10,803 bases of DNA from Phycisphaerales bacterium UBA7800. GTDB lineage: Bacteria; Planctomycetota; Phycisphaerae; Phycisphaerales; Phycisphaeraceae. The notes under the pieces are model-generated. The model was not told where the DNA came from, searched no databases, and worked only from the letters and a program-made list of their open reading frames with translations. The position numbers and the translations under genes were made by a program. Positions 1 to 6,211 of this stretch are shown in pieces. The first letter of the stretch is position 1, and each line of letters begins with the position of its first letter. The stretch lies in contig DLCK01000001.1 of the NCBI GenBank assembly GCA_002480565.1, positions 1 through 10,803 of the forward strand. Reading direction: 5' to 3'.

Positions 1-22
1 GGTAGTGGTTCAGTTAATTGTC

Positions 23-37
23 GAAGCTTAATGCTTC
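23..37 (-). terminator. Weak hairpin just after pckG
   Basis: Eight bases past the pckG stop there is a 5-bp perfect stem (GAAGC/GCTTC) with a 5-base loop. No run of U follows on the minus strand, so it is at best a partial or Rho-assisted 3' end. The true terminator may lie outside the window. Confidence 0.25.
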
Positions 38-44
38 AAATTGT

Positions 45-1853
45 TTACTTGGCGGCTTCAAGACGGGCCTTGAGGGCGTCGAGTTGAGCCTTGAGTTCTG
101 CGGGAAGCTTGGCACCGAACTTGGCATAGTGTTCTTCCATGGAAGGAATAACCTGCAGCCATTCGTTGGCGTCAACCTTGAGCAGTTCAGCCATGTCTTC
201 TGCGGGGACATCGATTCCTGAGAGGTCGATGCTGTCGGCGGTGGGAAGGTTGCCGATGGGTGTTTCGACGACTTCGCCCTTGCCATCAACACGTTCGCAA
301 ACCCACTTGAGGATGCGGCCGTTTTCGCCGAAGCCAGGCCACAGCCATTTGCCTTCGGGGCTCTTGCGGAACCAGTTCACATAGAAGACCTTGGGCATCT
401 TGGCGCCTTCTTTTTTACCCATTTCAAGCCAGTGGCCGAAGTATTCAGCCATGTTGTAGCCGCAGAAGGGCAGCATGGCCATGGGGTCAAAGCGGAGTTG
501 GCCAAGACCACCAGCAGCAGCTGCGGTCTTTTCGGAAGCCATCACGGAGCCCAGGAAGGTGCCGTGTTCCCAGTCGGTGGCTTCCATGGCCAAAGGCTGG
601 GTTGAAGCGCGACGACCACCGAAGAGGATGGCGTCGATGGGAACGCCTGCGGGATCTTCCCAATTGGGAGCGATCACGGGGCATTGTGAAGCTTTGGCGG
701 TGAAACGTGCGTTGGGGTGAGCAGCTTTCTTGCCACCATCGGGGGTCCAGTCGTTGCCGTTCCAGTCGATGAGGTGGGCCGGGACTTCGCCGTCAATTTC
801 TTCCCACCACACATCGCCGTCATCGGTGAGTGCAACGTTGGTGAAGATGGCGTTTTCCTTGAGGGATTCCATGGCGTTGGGGTTGGTGGCATAGTTGGTG
901 CCCGGAGCGACGCCGAAGAAACCAGCTTCAGGGTTGATTGCGTAGAGTTGTCCGTTTTCGCCGAACTTCATCCATGCAATGTCGTCACCGACGCATTCGA
1001 CTTTCCAGCCAGCGAGGGTGGGTTCCATCATGGCCAGGTTGGTCTTGCCACAGGCAGAGGGGAAGGCGGCAGCGATGTACTTGACGTCGCCTTCGGGGCT
1101 GGTGAGCTTGAGGATGAGCATGTGCTCAGCCATCCAGCCTTGTTCCTTGGCCATGATTGAAGCGATGCGGAGTGCGAAGCACTTCTTACCCAGGAGGGCG
1201 TTGCCGCCGTAACCTGAACCGAAGGACCAGATTTCTTTGGTTTCGGGGAAGTGGGTGATGTACTTGTTGTCAGCATTGCAGGGCCAGGCAACGTCGGCTT
1301 GACCTTCTGCAAGAGGCATGCCCACGGAGTGGACGCAGGGGACGAATTCGCCGTCAGCACCCAGGACGTCGAGGACTTTGGTGCCCACGCGAGTCATGGT
1401 GTGCATGTTGGCCACAACGTATGCACTGTCGGTGATTTCGACACCGATGTGAGCGATGGGGCTGCCGACTGGACCCATGGAGAAGGGGATGACGTACATG
1501 GTACGGCCCTTCATGCAACCCTTGAACAGGGGCATGAGGATTTCCTTCATTTCCTTGGGGTCTTTCCAGTTGTTGGTCGGGCCGACTTCTTCTTCGCTGT
1601 TGGCACAGATGAAGGTGCGGTCTTCAACGCGTGCCACGTCAGCAGGATCGGAAAGGACGAGAATCGAGTTGGGCTTCTTGTCCTGGGCAAGCCATTTGGC
1701 CGAACCGGAGTCAACCATCAGGTTGAGCATGTTCTGATACTCTTCTTTGGAGCCATCAGCCCAGACGATTGCGTCAGGAGTGGTCAGCTGAGCGACTTCG
1801 TCAACCCAGGCGAGTAACTTGGCGTGAGAGGTAGGGGTGGCAGTAGCGGTCAT
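45..1853 (-). CDS. pckG: Phosphoenolpyruvate carboxykinase (GTP)
   Basis: Cytosolic enzyme interconverting oxaloacetate + GTP and phosphoenolpyruvate + CO2 + GDP, at the branch point of gluconeogenesis and the TCA cycle. The 602-residue length is normal for the GTP-dependent family; the ATP-dependent family is shorter and has a different P-loop. Visible signatures are GGNALLGKKC (about 216-225), the P-loop FPSACGKTN (264-272) with the hyper-reactive Cys at 268, the metal-binding kinase-2 segment VGDDIAWMKF (288-297) and FGGRR (411-415). The start is supported by AGGA seven bases upstream of ATG. The C-terminus is Ala/Lys/Glu-rich and helical. The upstream neighbour is on the same strand, 136 bp away, with a terminator-like hairpin between, so this gene probably has its own promoter. 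No frameshift or missing catalytic residue seen. Confidence 0.97.
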   Translation of the reverse strand: MTATATPTSHAKLLAWVDEVAQLTTPDAIVWADGSKEEYQNMLNLMVDSGSAKWLAQDKKPNSILVLSDPADVARVEDRTFICANSEEEVGPTNNWKDPKEMKEILMPLFKGCMKGRTMYVIPFSMGPVGSPIAHIGVEITDSAYVVANMHTMTRVGTKVLDVLGADGEFVPCVHSVGMPLAEGQADVAWPCNADNKYITHFPETKEIWSFGSGYGGNALLGKKCFALRIASIMAKEQGWMAEHMLILKLTSPEGDVKYIAAAFPSACGKTNLAMMEPTLAGWKVECVGDDIAWMKFGENGQLYAINPEAGFFGVAPGTNYATNPNAMESLKENAIFTNVALTDDGDVWWEEIDGEVPAHLIDWNGNDWTPDGGKKAAHPNARFTAKASQCPVIAPNWEDPAGVPIDAILFGGRRASTQPLAMEATDWEHGTFLGSVMASEKTAAAAGGLGQLRFDPMAMLPFCGYNMAEYFGHWLEMGKKEGAKMPKVFYVNWFRKSPEGKWLWPGFGENGRILKWVCERVDGKGEVVETPIGNLPTADSIDLSGIDVPAEDMAELLKVDANEWLQVIPSMEEHYAKFGAKLPAELKAQLDALKARLEAAK

Positions 1854-1894
1854 TTCATGTTCCTATCTAGTTGGACACAAAGGCGGTTAGATGG

Positions 1895-1917
1895 AAAATC
1901 AGGCAAAAGCGGCCTGA
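1895..1917 (-). terminator. Terminator-like hairpin upstream of pckG
   Basis: Read on the minus strand, TCAGGC (1917-1912) pairs perfectly with GCCTGA (1904-1899) around a 7-base loop, followed at once by TTTT (1898-1895). It lies 72 bp past the stop of the thioredoxin-fold gene and 41 bp before the pckG start. The simplest reading is the 3' end of the upstream transcript. If pckG transcription starts further upstream, near 1935, it would instead sit in the pckG leader. Confidence 0.5.
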
Positions 1918-1940
1918 GTCTTTTGATACAACAGCCGGAC

Positions 1941-1968
1941 ATGATAGTGTTTTTACAGAAATAAGCAA
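1941..1968 (-). promoter_or_regulatory. Possible pckG promoter
   Basis: On the minus strand TTGCTT (1968-1963) and TATCAT (1946-1941, 5 of 6 to the sigma-70 -10) are separated by 16 bp in an AT-rich stretch. The -35 match is poor (3 of 6). This is a consensus match by eye only. If used, the terminator-like hairpin at 1895-1917 would be inside the pckG leader. Confidence 0.28.
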
Positions 1969-1989
1969 GTACAGGACAAAAATATCCTA

Positions 1990-3078
1990 TTACTTTTCTG
2001 CTAATACACGTTCCAAAGTGCTGTTTATGGTCGGTCCTCCAATGGATCGGACGATTCCTTTTTTGTCTATAACTATAACTCTTGGAATGCTTTGTATGTT
2101 AAAGAAAGAAGTCAATTTAAAGCGGTCTGCATCCTCTCGATACGATGGGCATCGACTGCTTGGAATTTGTAGTCCTGATTCATTTGCGTGGCTTAAATCA
2201 ACTAATAGCACATGAGTCCGAGTCTCGTTTATCCACTGCCACATCGGGTCGGTGGACTTGTTTGGGGCAGCTTGCTGGATGTCGGCGGGTAAACCTACTC
2301 CGGGCCAGAAATAGATGACGATGGGCTTGCCGAGTTTTTCGCGACTGTCCCATGTTTTACCATCCGTAGTGGTCAGGCGGGTGTTGAATTTACGTCCGAT
2401 AAGATGGCAATATCCATAGTTTTGATTCAAATATTGGGCTAGTGTTTCATTGTCCGGCGACTGCTGTTTGATCGTGGCAATCAGTTTGCATGCCAGGTCA
2501 CTTTGCCCACGCTGGTCATAAATTTGCAGCAAGGCCAGACGGACTTGTTCGATGATGTGCAGTGTCTGGGGCTGGATTGGGTCGATGCTTTGCGTATGCT
2601 TTTCAAGGAACTGTTGCATCTTGCTGATGCAGGCTCGTTGACTGCTTTCCAGATCACGTGTCAGCCGTCGAATGTCGGCCATATCACAAAGCAGATGCCA
2701 GTATTCGCCAATGATCTGTTGTTGGGGGTTGTCTGACTGTCTAAGTTTCCAGGCATCCGAACGCAGGGCCTGTTGGAGTTGCTTAAGTTCACGGGGCTGT
2801 TGGTTGAGCCGTGCATCAAGAGTCAGGGTGTGCAAAATGTCCAAACGTTGTTGGATCATTTGCAGTTGCTGTTTGGGGTCGGTGGTTTTTTGAGATTGCT
2901 CATTGATCTGCAATTGCAATTGCTGAAGCTGTTCGCGAGCCTCAGACTGTTCAACGCCGTTGGAGATGAGCAGTTGGTCCTGAGTGGTGTTGGACTGTGC
3001 GTTGGCAACATGGGCACCCAACCCACCCATAAGCAGGATGATTCCACCAGCGATCATCAGCAGTTGGCGATTATGCAT
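1990..3078 (-). CDS. Exported thioredoxin-fold (TlpA/redoxin-like) protein lacking CXXC
   Basis: A 362-residue protein. Residues 1-28 are a signal peptide (short basic start, hydrophobic IAGGIILLMGGLG core, AxA-type site at VANAQ), so it acts outside the cytoplasm. Residues about 40-105 are very Gln-rich with heptad-like spacing, probably coiled coil, followed by a helical region to about 225. Residues 227-362 look like a thioredoxin/TlpA fold: a GRKF...DGK entry strand, the KPIVIYFWPG strand, and a conserved cis-Pro region SIPRVIVID then KKGIVRSIGG. Where TlpA proteins have WCPPC, this one reads FWPGVGLPADI, so no redox cysteine pair is present. ATG at 3078 is chosen because GGGAG lies five bases upstream and the signal peptide begins there; an in-frame TTG at 3177 would bury the signal. 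The upstream hypothetical gene is 99 bp away and may be co-transcribed. A structural or binding role is inference. Confidence 0.82.
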   Translation of the reverse strand: MHNRQLLMIAGGIILLMGGLGAHVANAQSNTTQDQLLISNGVEQSEAREQLQQLQLQINEQSQKTTDPKQQLQMIQQRLDILHTLTLDARLNQQPRELKQLQQALRSDAWKLRQSDNPQQQIIGEYWHLLCDMADIRRLTRDLESSQRACISKMQQFLEKHTQSIDPIQPQTLHIIEQVRLALLQIYDQRGQSDLACKLIATIKQQSPDNETLAQYLNQNYGYCHLIGRKFNTRLTTTDGKTWDSREKLGKPIVIYFWPGVGLPADIQQAAPNKSTDPMWQWINETRTHVLLVDLSHANESGLQIPSSRCPSYREDADRFKLTSFFNIQSIPRVIVIDKKGIVRSIGGPTINSTLERVLAEK

Positions 3079-3087
3079 TGAAACTCC

Positions 3088-3117
3088 CGTATACAAGGAA
3101 GAACATCCTTGTCGCAA
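3088..3117 (-). promoter_or_regulatory. Perfect inverted repeat before the thioredoxin-fold gene
   Basis: ACAAGGA (3093-3099) and TCCTTGT (3106-3112) form a perfect 7-bp inverted repeat with a 6-base spacer, ending 14 bp before the ATG. On the minus strand it is flanked by TTGCGA (3117-3112) and TATACG (3093-3088), each 4 of 6 to sigma-70 boxes with 18-bp spacing, so the dyad would fill the promoter spacer. However, a start site set by that -10 would remove the GGGAG ribosome-binding site. The dyad may therefore instead act as an mRNA hairpin in front of the site. Confidence 0.4.
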
Positions 3118-3177
3118 AAGTTCAATTTTACCACAGATGTCGTTAACGGGCACCATTAAATAGGTGGGATTGGACAA

Positions 3178-4014
3178 TCAGTCTTCAAACTCACCCAGAC
3201 ACCGAGCAGCGTCGGCCAGCAGAATTCGACCGACACCAACCAGGCCGTAGGCTTTGACATCGTGAATCTGCTGCATGCCGAACATCCGTGTTTGCTGCGA
3301 CCACAAAAAGCCAAACAGTCCCCAGGGTTCCGACGTACAGTGGTCCGGCTGGGTGTTGTACAGGTGATGTTCTGCGACTTTTTCAACACGATCCGCCCAA
3401 GTCTCATTGCGGTCATGCAACGCGGCACCGGCTAAAGCGTGAATGCCCGTCAGCTCACGATACGTCCAGTCATCCAGTGTCTGATCAATATCCTGCTCAG
3501 TGAGTGGATGATCGGGAACTTCACGGGTCACGATCTGCTCAATCACCTCTCGGGCCAAAATGATGTCGTCATCGGCATGCCGTAGTGATCCGATTTGCAG
3601 CAGACAGTAGGCCTGCCAAAGCGTGATCGCGGTATCCAGATAGCTTGGCGGTGTTTCTTTGTACGGACTGATCGCAACACGTAACGGGTTGGCCAACTTC
3701 TCAAAGTCAGCCGCGGCATGTTCCCAGATCGTGTCCGGCAAGGTCAGATACCTTTTACCAAACGCTGACAAATGAACATGCATCGCCAGCAGCGGATACA
3801 CCGGGCGCTTGTCCAACCCCTCGATGGGCTTGCTTGTCGCAAGGTTGCCAATCCCATCAATGAGCGTCTGATAGGCCGATGGGTCATCTTGGATCATCAA
3901 CTTTGAAACCACCATCAAAGCGTCCAGATCAGCAGTCTGCTGCGATGATTGGGGGGCCTGCTGGATCAGATCCATCACGATCTTGCGATATGCGTTAAAA
4001 TCAGTGTCTGTCAT
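3178..4014 (-). CDS. Conserved-looking helical hypothetical protein
   Basis: A 278-residue protein with no signal peptide, membrane segment or family I can name. It appears almost entirely alpha-helical, with repeated amphipathic helices of about 20 residues. The C-terminal third is the most distinctive: WTYRELTGIHALAGAAL (183-199), then a His/Trp/Pro-rich stretch HHLYNTQPDHCTSEPWGLFG (216-235), then MFGMQQIHDVKAYG (244-257). Clustered His, Cys, Asp, Glu and Trp resemble a ligand- or metal-binding pocket in a helical-toroid fold, but that is only inference. The start ATG at 4014 has AGGA ten bases upstream. It is transcribed divergently from the Rieske gene across just 30 bp, and ends 99 bp before the exported thioredoxin-fold gene on the same strand. 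Confidence 0.8.
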   Translation of the reverse strand: MTDTDFNAYRKIVMDLIQQAPQSSQQTADLDALMVVSKLMIQDDPSAYQTLIDGIGNLATSKPIEGLDKRPVYPLLAMHVHLSAFGKRYLTLPDTIWEHAAADFEKLANPLRVAISPYKETPPSYLDTAITLWQAYCLLQIGSLRHADDDIILAREVIEQIVTREVPDHPLTEQDIDQTLDDWTYRELTGIHALAGAALHDRNETWADRVEKVAEHHLYNTQPDHCTSEPWGLFGFLWSQQTRMFGMQQIHDVKAYGLVGVGRILLADAARCLGEFED

Positions 4015-4024
4015 AGTCCCACTA

Positions 4025-4033
4025 TCCTAAGGA
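4025..4033. promoter_or_regulatory. Shared bidirectional ribosome-binding dyad
   Basis: TCCT-A-AGGA sits in the middle of the 30-bp gap between two divergent start codons. The plus-strand AGGA (4030-4033) lies 11 bases before the Rieske ATG. The complementary AGGA on the minus strand (4028-4025) lies 10 bases before the hypothetical gene's ATG. One small dyad therefore supplies the only clear Shine-Dalgarno sequence in each direction. The spacings are a little long. Confidence 0.5.
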
Positions 4034-4044
4034 AGATCAACGTC

Positions 4045-4359
4045 ATGGCCAACTGGCATCCTACTGTCGATGAAAATGAACTTTCCGAAGATACCCCTCA
4101 AGCGGTGACGGTTGAAGGGGAATCGATTGTGCTCTGCAAGGTCAAAGATCAGGTCACTGCCTTTATCAATTCGTGCCCGCATGCAGGCTTGCCTTTGGAT
4201 AGTGGCGATGTCACTGATGGTGTTCTCACCTGCCCGTTTCATGGTTATACCTTCAATGTCTGTACAGGCAAGAACACCACCTTCGAAACCGATCCTGCAC
4301 TTAAACAATTCCCCGTCCGTATCGTCGATGGGAAAGTCGAAGTTCAAGTCGAAGAATAA
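4045..4359 (+). CDS. Small Rieske [2Fe-2S] ferredoxin-like protein
   Basis: A 104-residue cytosolic protein consisting of one Rieske domain. The cluster ligands are all visible: CPHAG (Cys44, His46) and CPFHG (Cys63, His66), separated by 16 residues as expected for CXH-X15-17-CXXH. Rieske ferredoxins of this size carry electrons to ring-hydroxylating oxygenases; NirD-like subunits look similar. No partner oxygenase, reductase or nitrite-reductase gene is present in the window, so its electron donor and acceptor are unknown. ATG at 4045 is preferred over upstream in-frame codons because the Rieske fold begins directly (MANWHPTV) and AAGGA precedes it; a longer start would overlap the divergent gene. 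The dipeptidase follows 125 bp downstream on the same strand. Confidence 0.9.
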   Translation: MANWHPTVDENELSEDTPQAVTVEGESIVLCKVKDQVTAFINSCPHAGLPLDSGDVTDGVLTCPFHGYTFNVCTGKNTTFETDPALKQFPVRIVDGKVEVQVEE

Positions 4360-4484
4360 CAACACAAGCCGCCAGATGAGTGAAACGAATCTGACGGGTA
4401 AATGTCACCTATTAACACACCAACACCTCAGCCAATACCCGCACGCCAATCCATCACCCAACCCCACATTGGAATACCCCAAAC
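4360..4484 (+). other. G-poor, C-rich spacer before the dipeptidase gene
   Basis: From about 4406 to 4484 the plus strand is strikingly rich in C and A and has only about five G in 79 bases. Such strand asymmetry gives an unstructured RNA and resembles Rho-utilisation sequence, so it could end the Rieske transcript or act as an open leader. No hairpin, promoter box or strong ribosome-binding site is evident; the nearest GGA is 12 bases before the ATG. Confidence 0.35.
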
Positions 4485-5870
4485 ATGCTCCAAGACGTTC
4501 TGGCATATCTCGATAAGCAACATGACTCAGCAGTGAATCGCATGATCGACCTGCTGAAAATCCCCAGCGTCAGCACCGACTCGTCCTATACCAAGGATGT
4601 CCGTAAAGCTGCAAGCTGGGTCAATACCCATCTCCAGGAAGCAGGATTGCATTCGGAGATTCACGAGACGGATCGCCATCCCATCGTGCTTGCCACCAAT
4701 GCCGATGCGCCCAAGGATGCACCGCACATCCTGTATTACGGGCACTATGACGTTCAGCCGCCAGACCCGTTGGAAAAGTGGGACTCGCCGCCGTTTGAAC
4801 CGACGATCAAGGACAACGCAGTCGTCGCCCGCGGATCATCCGATGACAAGGGACAGGTCTGCTGCATCCTCGAAGCGCTTATGGCATGGAAGAAAGTCAC
4901 CGGCAAAATTCCCGTCCGCGTCACCGTCATCATCGAAGGGGAAGAAGAGTGTGGCTCAGGTTCACTGCATAGCTTCGTCGAAAAACACAAAGACAAACTC
5001 AATGCGAATGTCTGCGTCGTCTCCGATACCACCATGTGGAATCAGGACACGGTGGCCATCACCTATGGTCTGCGCGGACTGCTGTATTTCGACATCAAAC
5101 TTCATGGCCCTGACCGGGACTTGCATTCAGGCATGTACGGGGGCATCCTTGCCAACCCTTGCAACGAACTGACGCGCATCCTTGGCAAGCTCTTTGATGA
5201 CGATCATCGGGTCACCATCCCCGGCTACTACGACAACGTTCAACCCGTCACCGCTGAAGAACAGCAGCAATGGGACAAACTCGACTTTGATGAAATGGAT
5301 GATTGCTTGACGCCCGTCGGAGTCACGCAACCTTTTGGTGAAGCAGGCTACACGACATTGCAACGTCGATGGGCTCGGCCGGCATGTGACATCAACGGGC
5401 TCTATGGCGGGTATGGAGGCGAAGGTGCCAAGACCGTTATCCCCAGTTTTGCTGGCGCCAAAGTCAGCTTCCGACTTGCAGCAGGGCAGTGTCCCGAGCG
5501 CATTGCTGAGCTGTTTGAAAAATGGCTTCACAGTCACGATCTGCATGGCTGCCGATGGGAACTGACCAACTTCGGCGGCGCGGTGCCTGTGGCTGTGTCC
5601 CAAAATTCACCGTACATGACCGCTGCATCCAAAGCCATCGAAAAAAGTTCCGGCAAGGAGCCTGTCCTCATCCGCGAAGGTGCAACCATCCCCGTCGTTG
5701 GCCAATTCAAAGAAGACCTGAATCTCGACAGTCTGCTTATCGGCTTTGGTTTGATTGATGATCGAATCCATTCGCCCAATGAGAAATTCAATCTCGATTG
5801 CTTCCGTCTGGGATACCGAACGCACGCAGCATTGATCGCTGAATTCGCCAATCTCCAGTGGTGGACGTAA
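4485..5870 (+). CDS. M20-family metallopeptidase (CNDP-like dipeptidase)
   Basis: A 461-residue cytosolic di-zinc exopeptidase, of normal length for the M20A/CNDP dipeptidase group. Metal and catalytic residues are visible by comparison with the family: His87 and Asp89 in YGHYDVQP, bridging Asp120 in RGSSDDKG, catalytic Glu154 and ligand Glu155 in EGEEECGS, Asp181 in VVSDT, and His429 in DRIHSPNEKF. The lid/dimerisation domain carries the DLHSGMYGG signature with His213. The expected role is hydrolysis of dipeptides or similar amides for amino-acid recycling; acyl-amino-acid or carbamoyl substrates cannot be excluded. There is no signal peptide. The start gives the usual N-terminal helix about 20 residues before IPSVS; the ribosome-binding site is weak. 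The gene ends convergently with the DASS transporter gene 341 bp away. Confidence 0.93.
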   Translation: MLQDVLAYLDKQHDSAVNRMIDLLKIPSVSTDSSYTKDVRKAASWVNTHLQEAGLHSEIHETDRHPIVLATNADAPKDAPHILYYGHYDVQPPDPLEKWDSPPFEPTIKDNAVVARGSSDDKGQVCCILEALMAWKKVTGKIPVRVTVIIEGEEECGSGSLHSFVEKHKDKLNANVCVVSDTTMWNQDTVAITYGLRGLLYFDIKLHGPDRDLHSGMYGGILANPCNELTRILGKLFDDDHRVTIPGYYDNVQPVTAEEQQQWDKLDFDEMDDCLTPVGVTQPFGEAGYTTLQRRWARPACDINGLYGGYGGEGAKTVIPSFAGAKVSFRLAAGQCPERIAELFEKWLHSHDLHGCRWELTNFGGAVPVAVSQNSPYMTAASKAIEKSSGKEPVLIREGATIPVVGQFKEDLNLDSLLIGFGLIDDRIHSPNEKFNLDCFRLGYRTHAALIAEFANLQWWT

Positions 5871-5901
5871 GCCACAGGCCATTGCGCTAAGCATGCACAT
5901 T

Positions 5902-5936
5902 AAAGCCCGAGGGACTTGAGTCCCCGGGGGGCCTTT
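5902..5936. repeat. GC-rich hairpin after the dipeptidase gene
   Basis: CCCG (5906-5909) plus GGGAC (5911-5915) pair with GTCCC (5920-5924) plus CGGG (5925-5928), leaving one bulged A and a TTGA loop. AAAG/CTTT (5902-5905, 5933-5936) can close the base across extra G and C residues. No U-run follows. It lies 31 bp past the stop codon and may protect the 3' end or be a REP-like repeat unit. Confidence 0.5.
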
Positions 5937-5979
5937 GCAATGTTGATATTCAGCGACTCACGCAGGCTGTCTTTGCGAG

Positions 5980-6013
5980 CCGGATCGTGTCGATCCGGGA
6001 TCGCCGAAGGCGA
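5980..6013. repeat. Tandem pair of small hairpins
   Basis: The first hairpin has an 8-bp perfect stem (CCGGATCG/CGATCCGG, 5980-5987 and 5991-5998) with a TGT loop. Two bases later comes TCGCC-GAA-GGCGA (6001-6013), a 5-bp stem with a GAA loop. An alternative long-range pairing of GTGTC (5987-5991) with GACAC (6025-6029) would enclose the second hairpin and open the first. Function unknown; repeat element or structured RNA are both possible. Confidence 0.45.
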
Positions 6014-6148
6014 ATTGTCTTGGTGACACTGCATTGGTTCCGTTCGACGTTGTCCACAATTCATCAAGTCAATGCACTGATGTTTCAAGCCAAGTTCGAT
6101 TTCAAAACGTCATAAGTCCTGAATTTTCGTCACGGTTCAAAAATTGCG

Positions 6149-6192
6149 TTTTTACCCCATTTTTACCATGTTTGGGTACCTTTTTTACCCTT
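6149..6192. repeat. Four-unit 11-bp tandem repeat
   Basis: Four consecutive 11-base units: TTTTTACCCCA, TTTTTACCATG, a diverged TTTGGGTACCT, and TTTTTACCCTT. The diverged third unit contains GGGTA, which can pair with TACCC of unit four (6174-6178 with 6186-6190) or of unit one. The block lies 20 bp past the stop of the minus-strand transporter gene, so it falls in its 3' untranslated region. Confidence 0.55.
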
Positions 6193-6211
6193 AATCAGCA
6201 GTTTTGTCTGA

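Larger units (their letters stand above)
5871..6211. other. Convergent intergenic region
   Basis: This 341-bp spacer lies between the 3' ends of the dipeptidase gene (plus) and the transporter gene (minus). I find no convincing gene in it. It holds three hairpins (5902-5936, 5980-5998, 6001-6013) and an AT-rich block with an 11-bp tandem repeat (6149-6192), each listed separately. No strong U-tailed intrinsic terminator is seen for either gene. Confidence 0.6.

Noticed and set aside
717..1817. Two long open frames on the plus strand opposite pckG (717-1160 and 1251-1817)
   Set aside because: They lie opposite a certain PEPCK gene, are rich in His/Val/Gly typical of antisense translations, and lack family signatures.
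3079..3177. N-terminal extension of the thioredoxin-fold protein from a TTG at 3177
   Set aside because: It would put 33 residues in front of a good signal peptide, whereas ATG at 3078 has its own well-spaced GGGAG.
3949..4044. N-terminal extension of the Rieske protein upstream of 4045
   Set aside because: It would overlap the divergent gene's coding region and adds residues not expected for a stand-alone Rieske fold; 4045 has AAGGA upstream.
4597..5172. Open frame of 191 codons in another plus frame of the dipeptidase gene
   Set aside because: Arg/Ser/Pro-rich shadow translation; the overlapping frame has all M20 catalytic residues.
5902..5936. Intrinsic terminator for the dipeptidase gene
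   Set aside because: The stem is strong but no U-run follows on the plus strand, so it is reported only as a hairpin.
5900..6088. Possible 62-residue gene on the minus strand in the convergent spacer
   Set aside because: It runs straight through three strong hairpins and has no ribosome-binding site or recognisable product.
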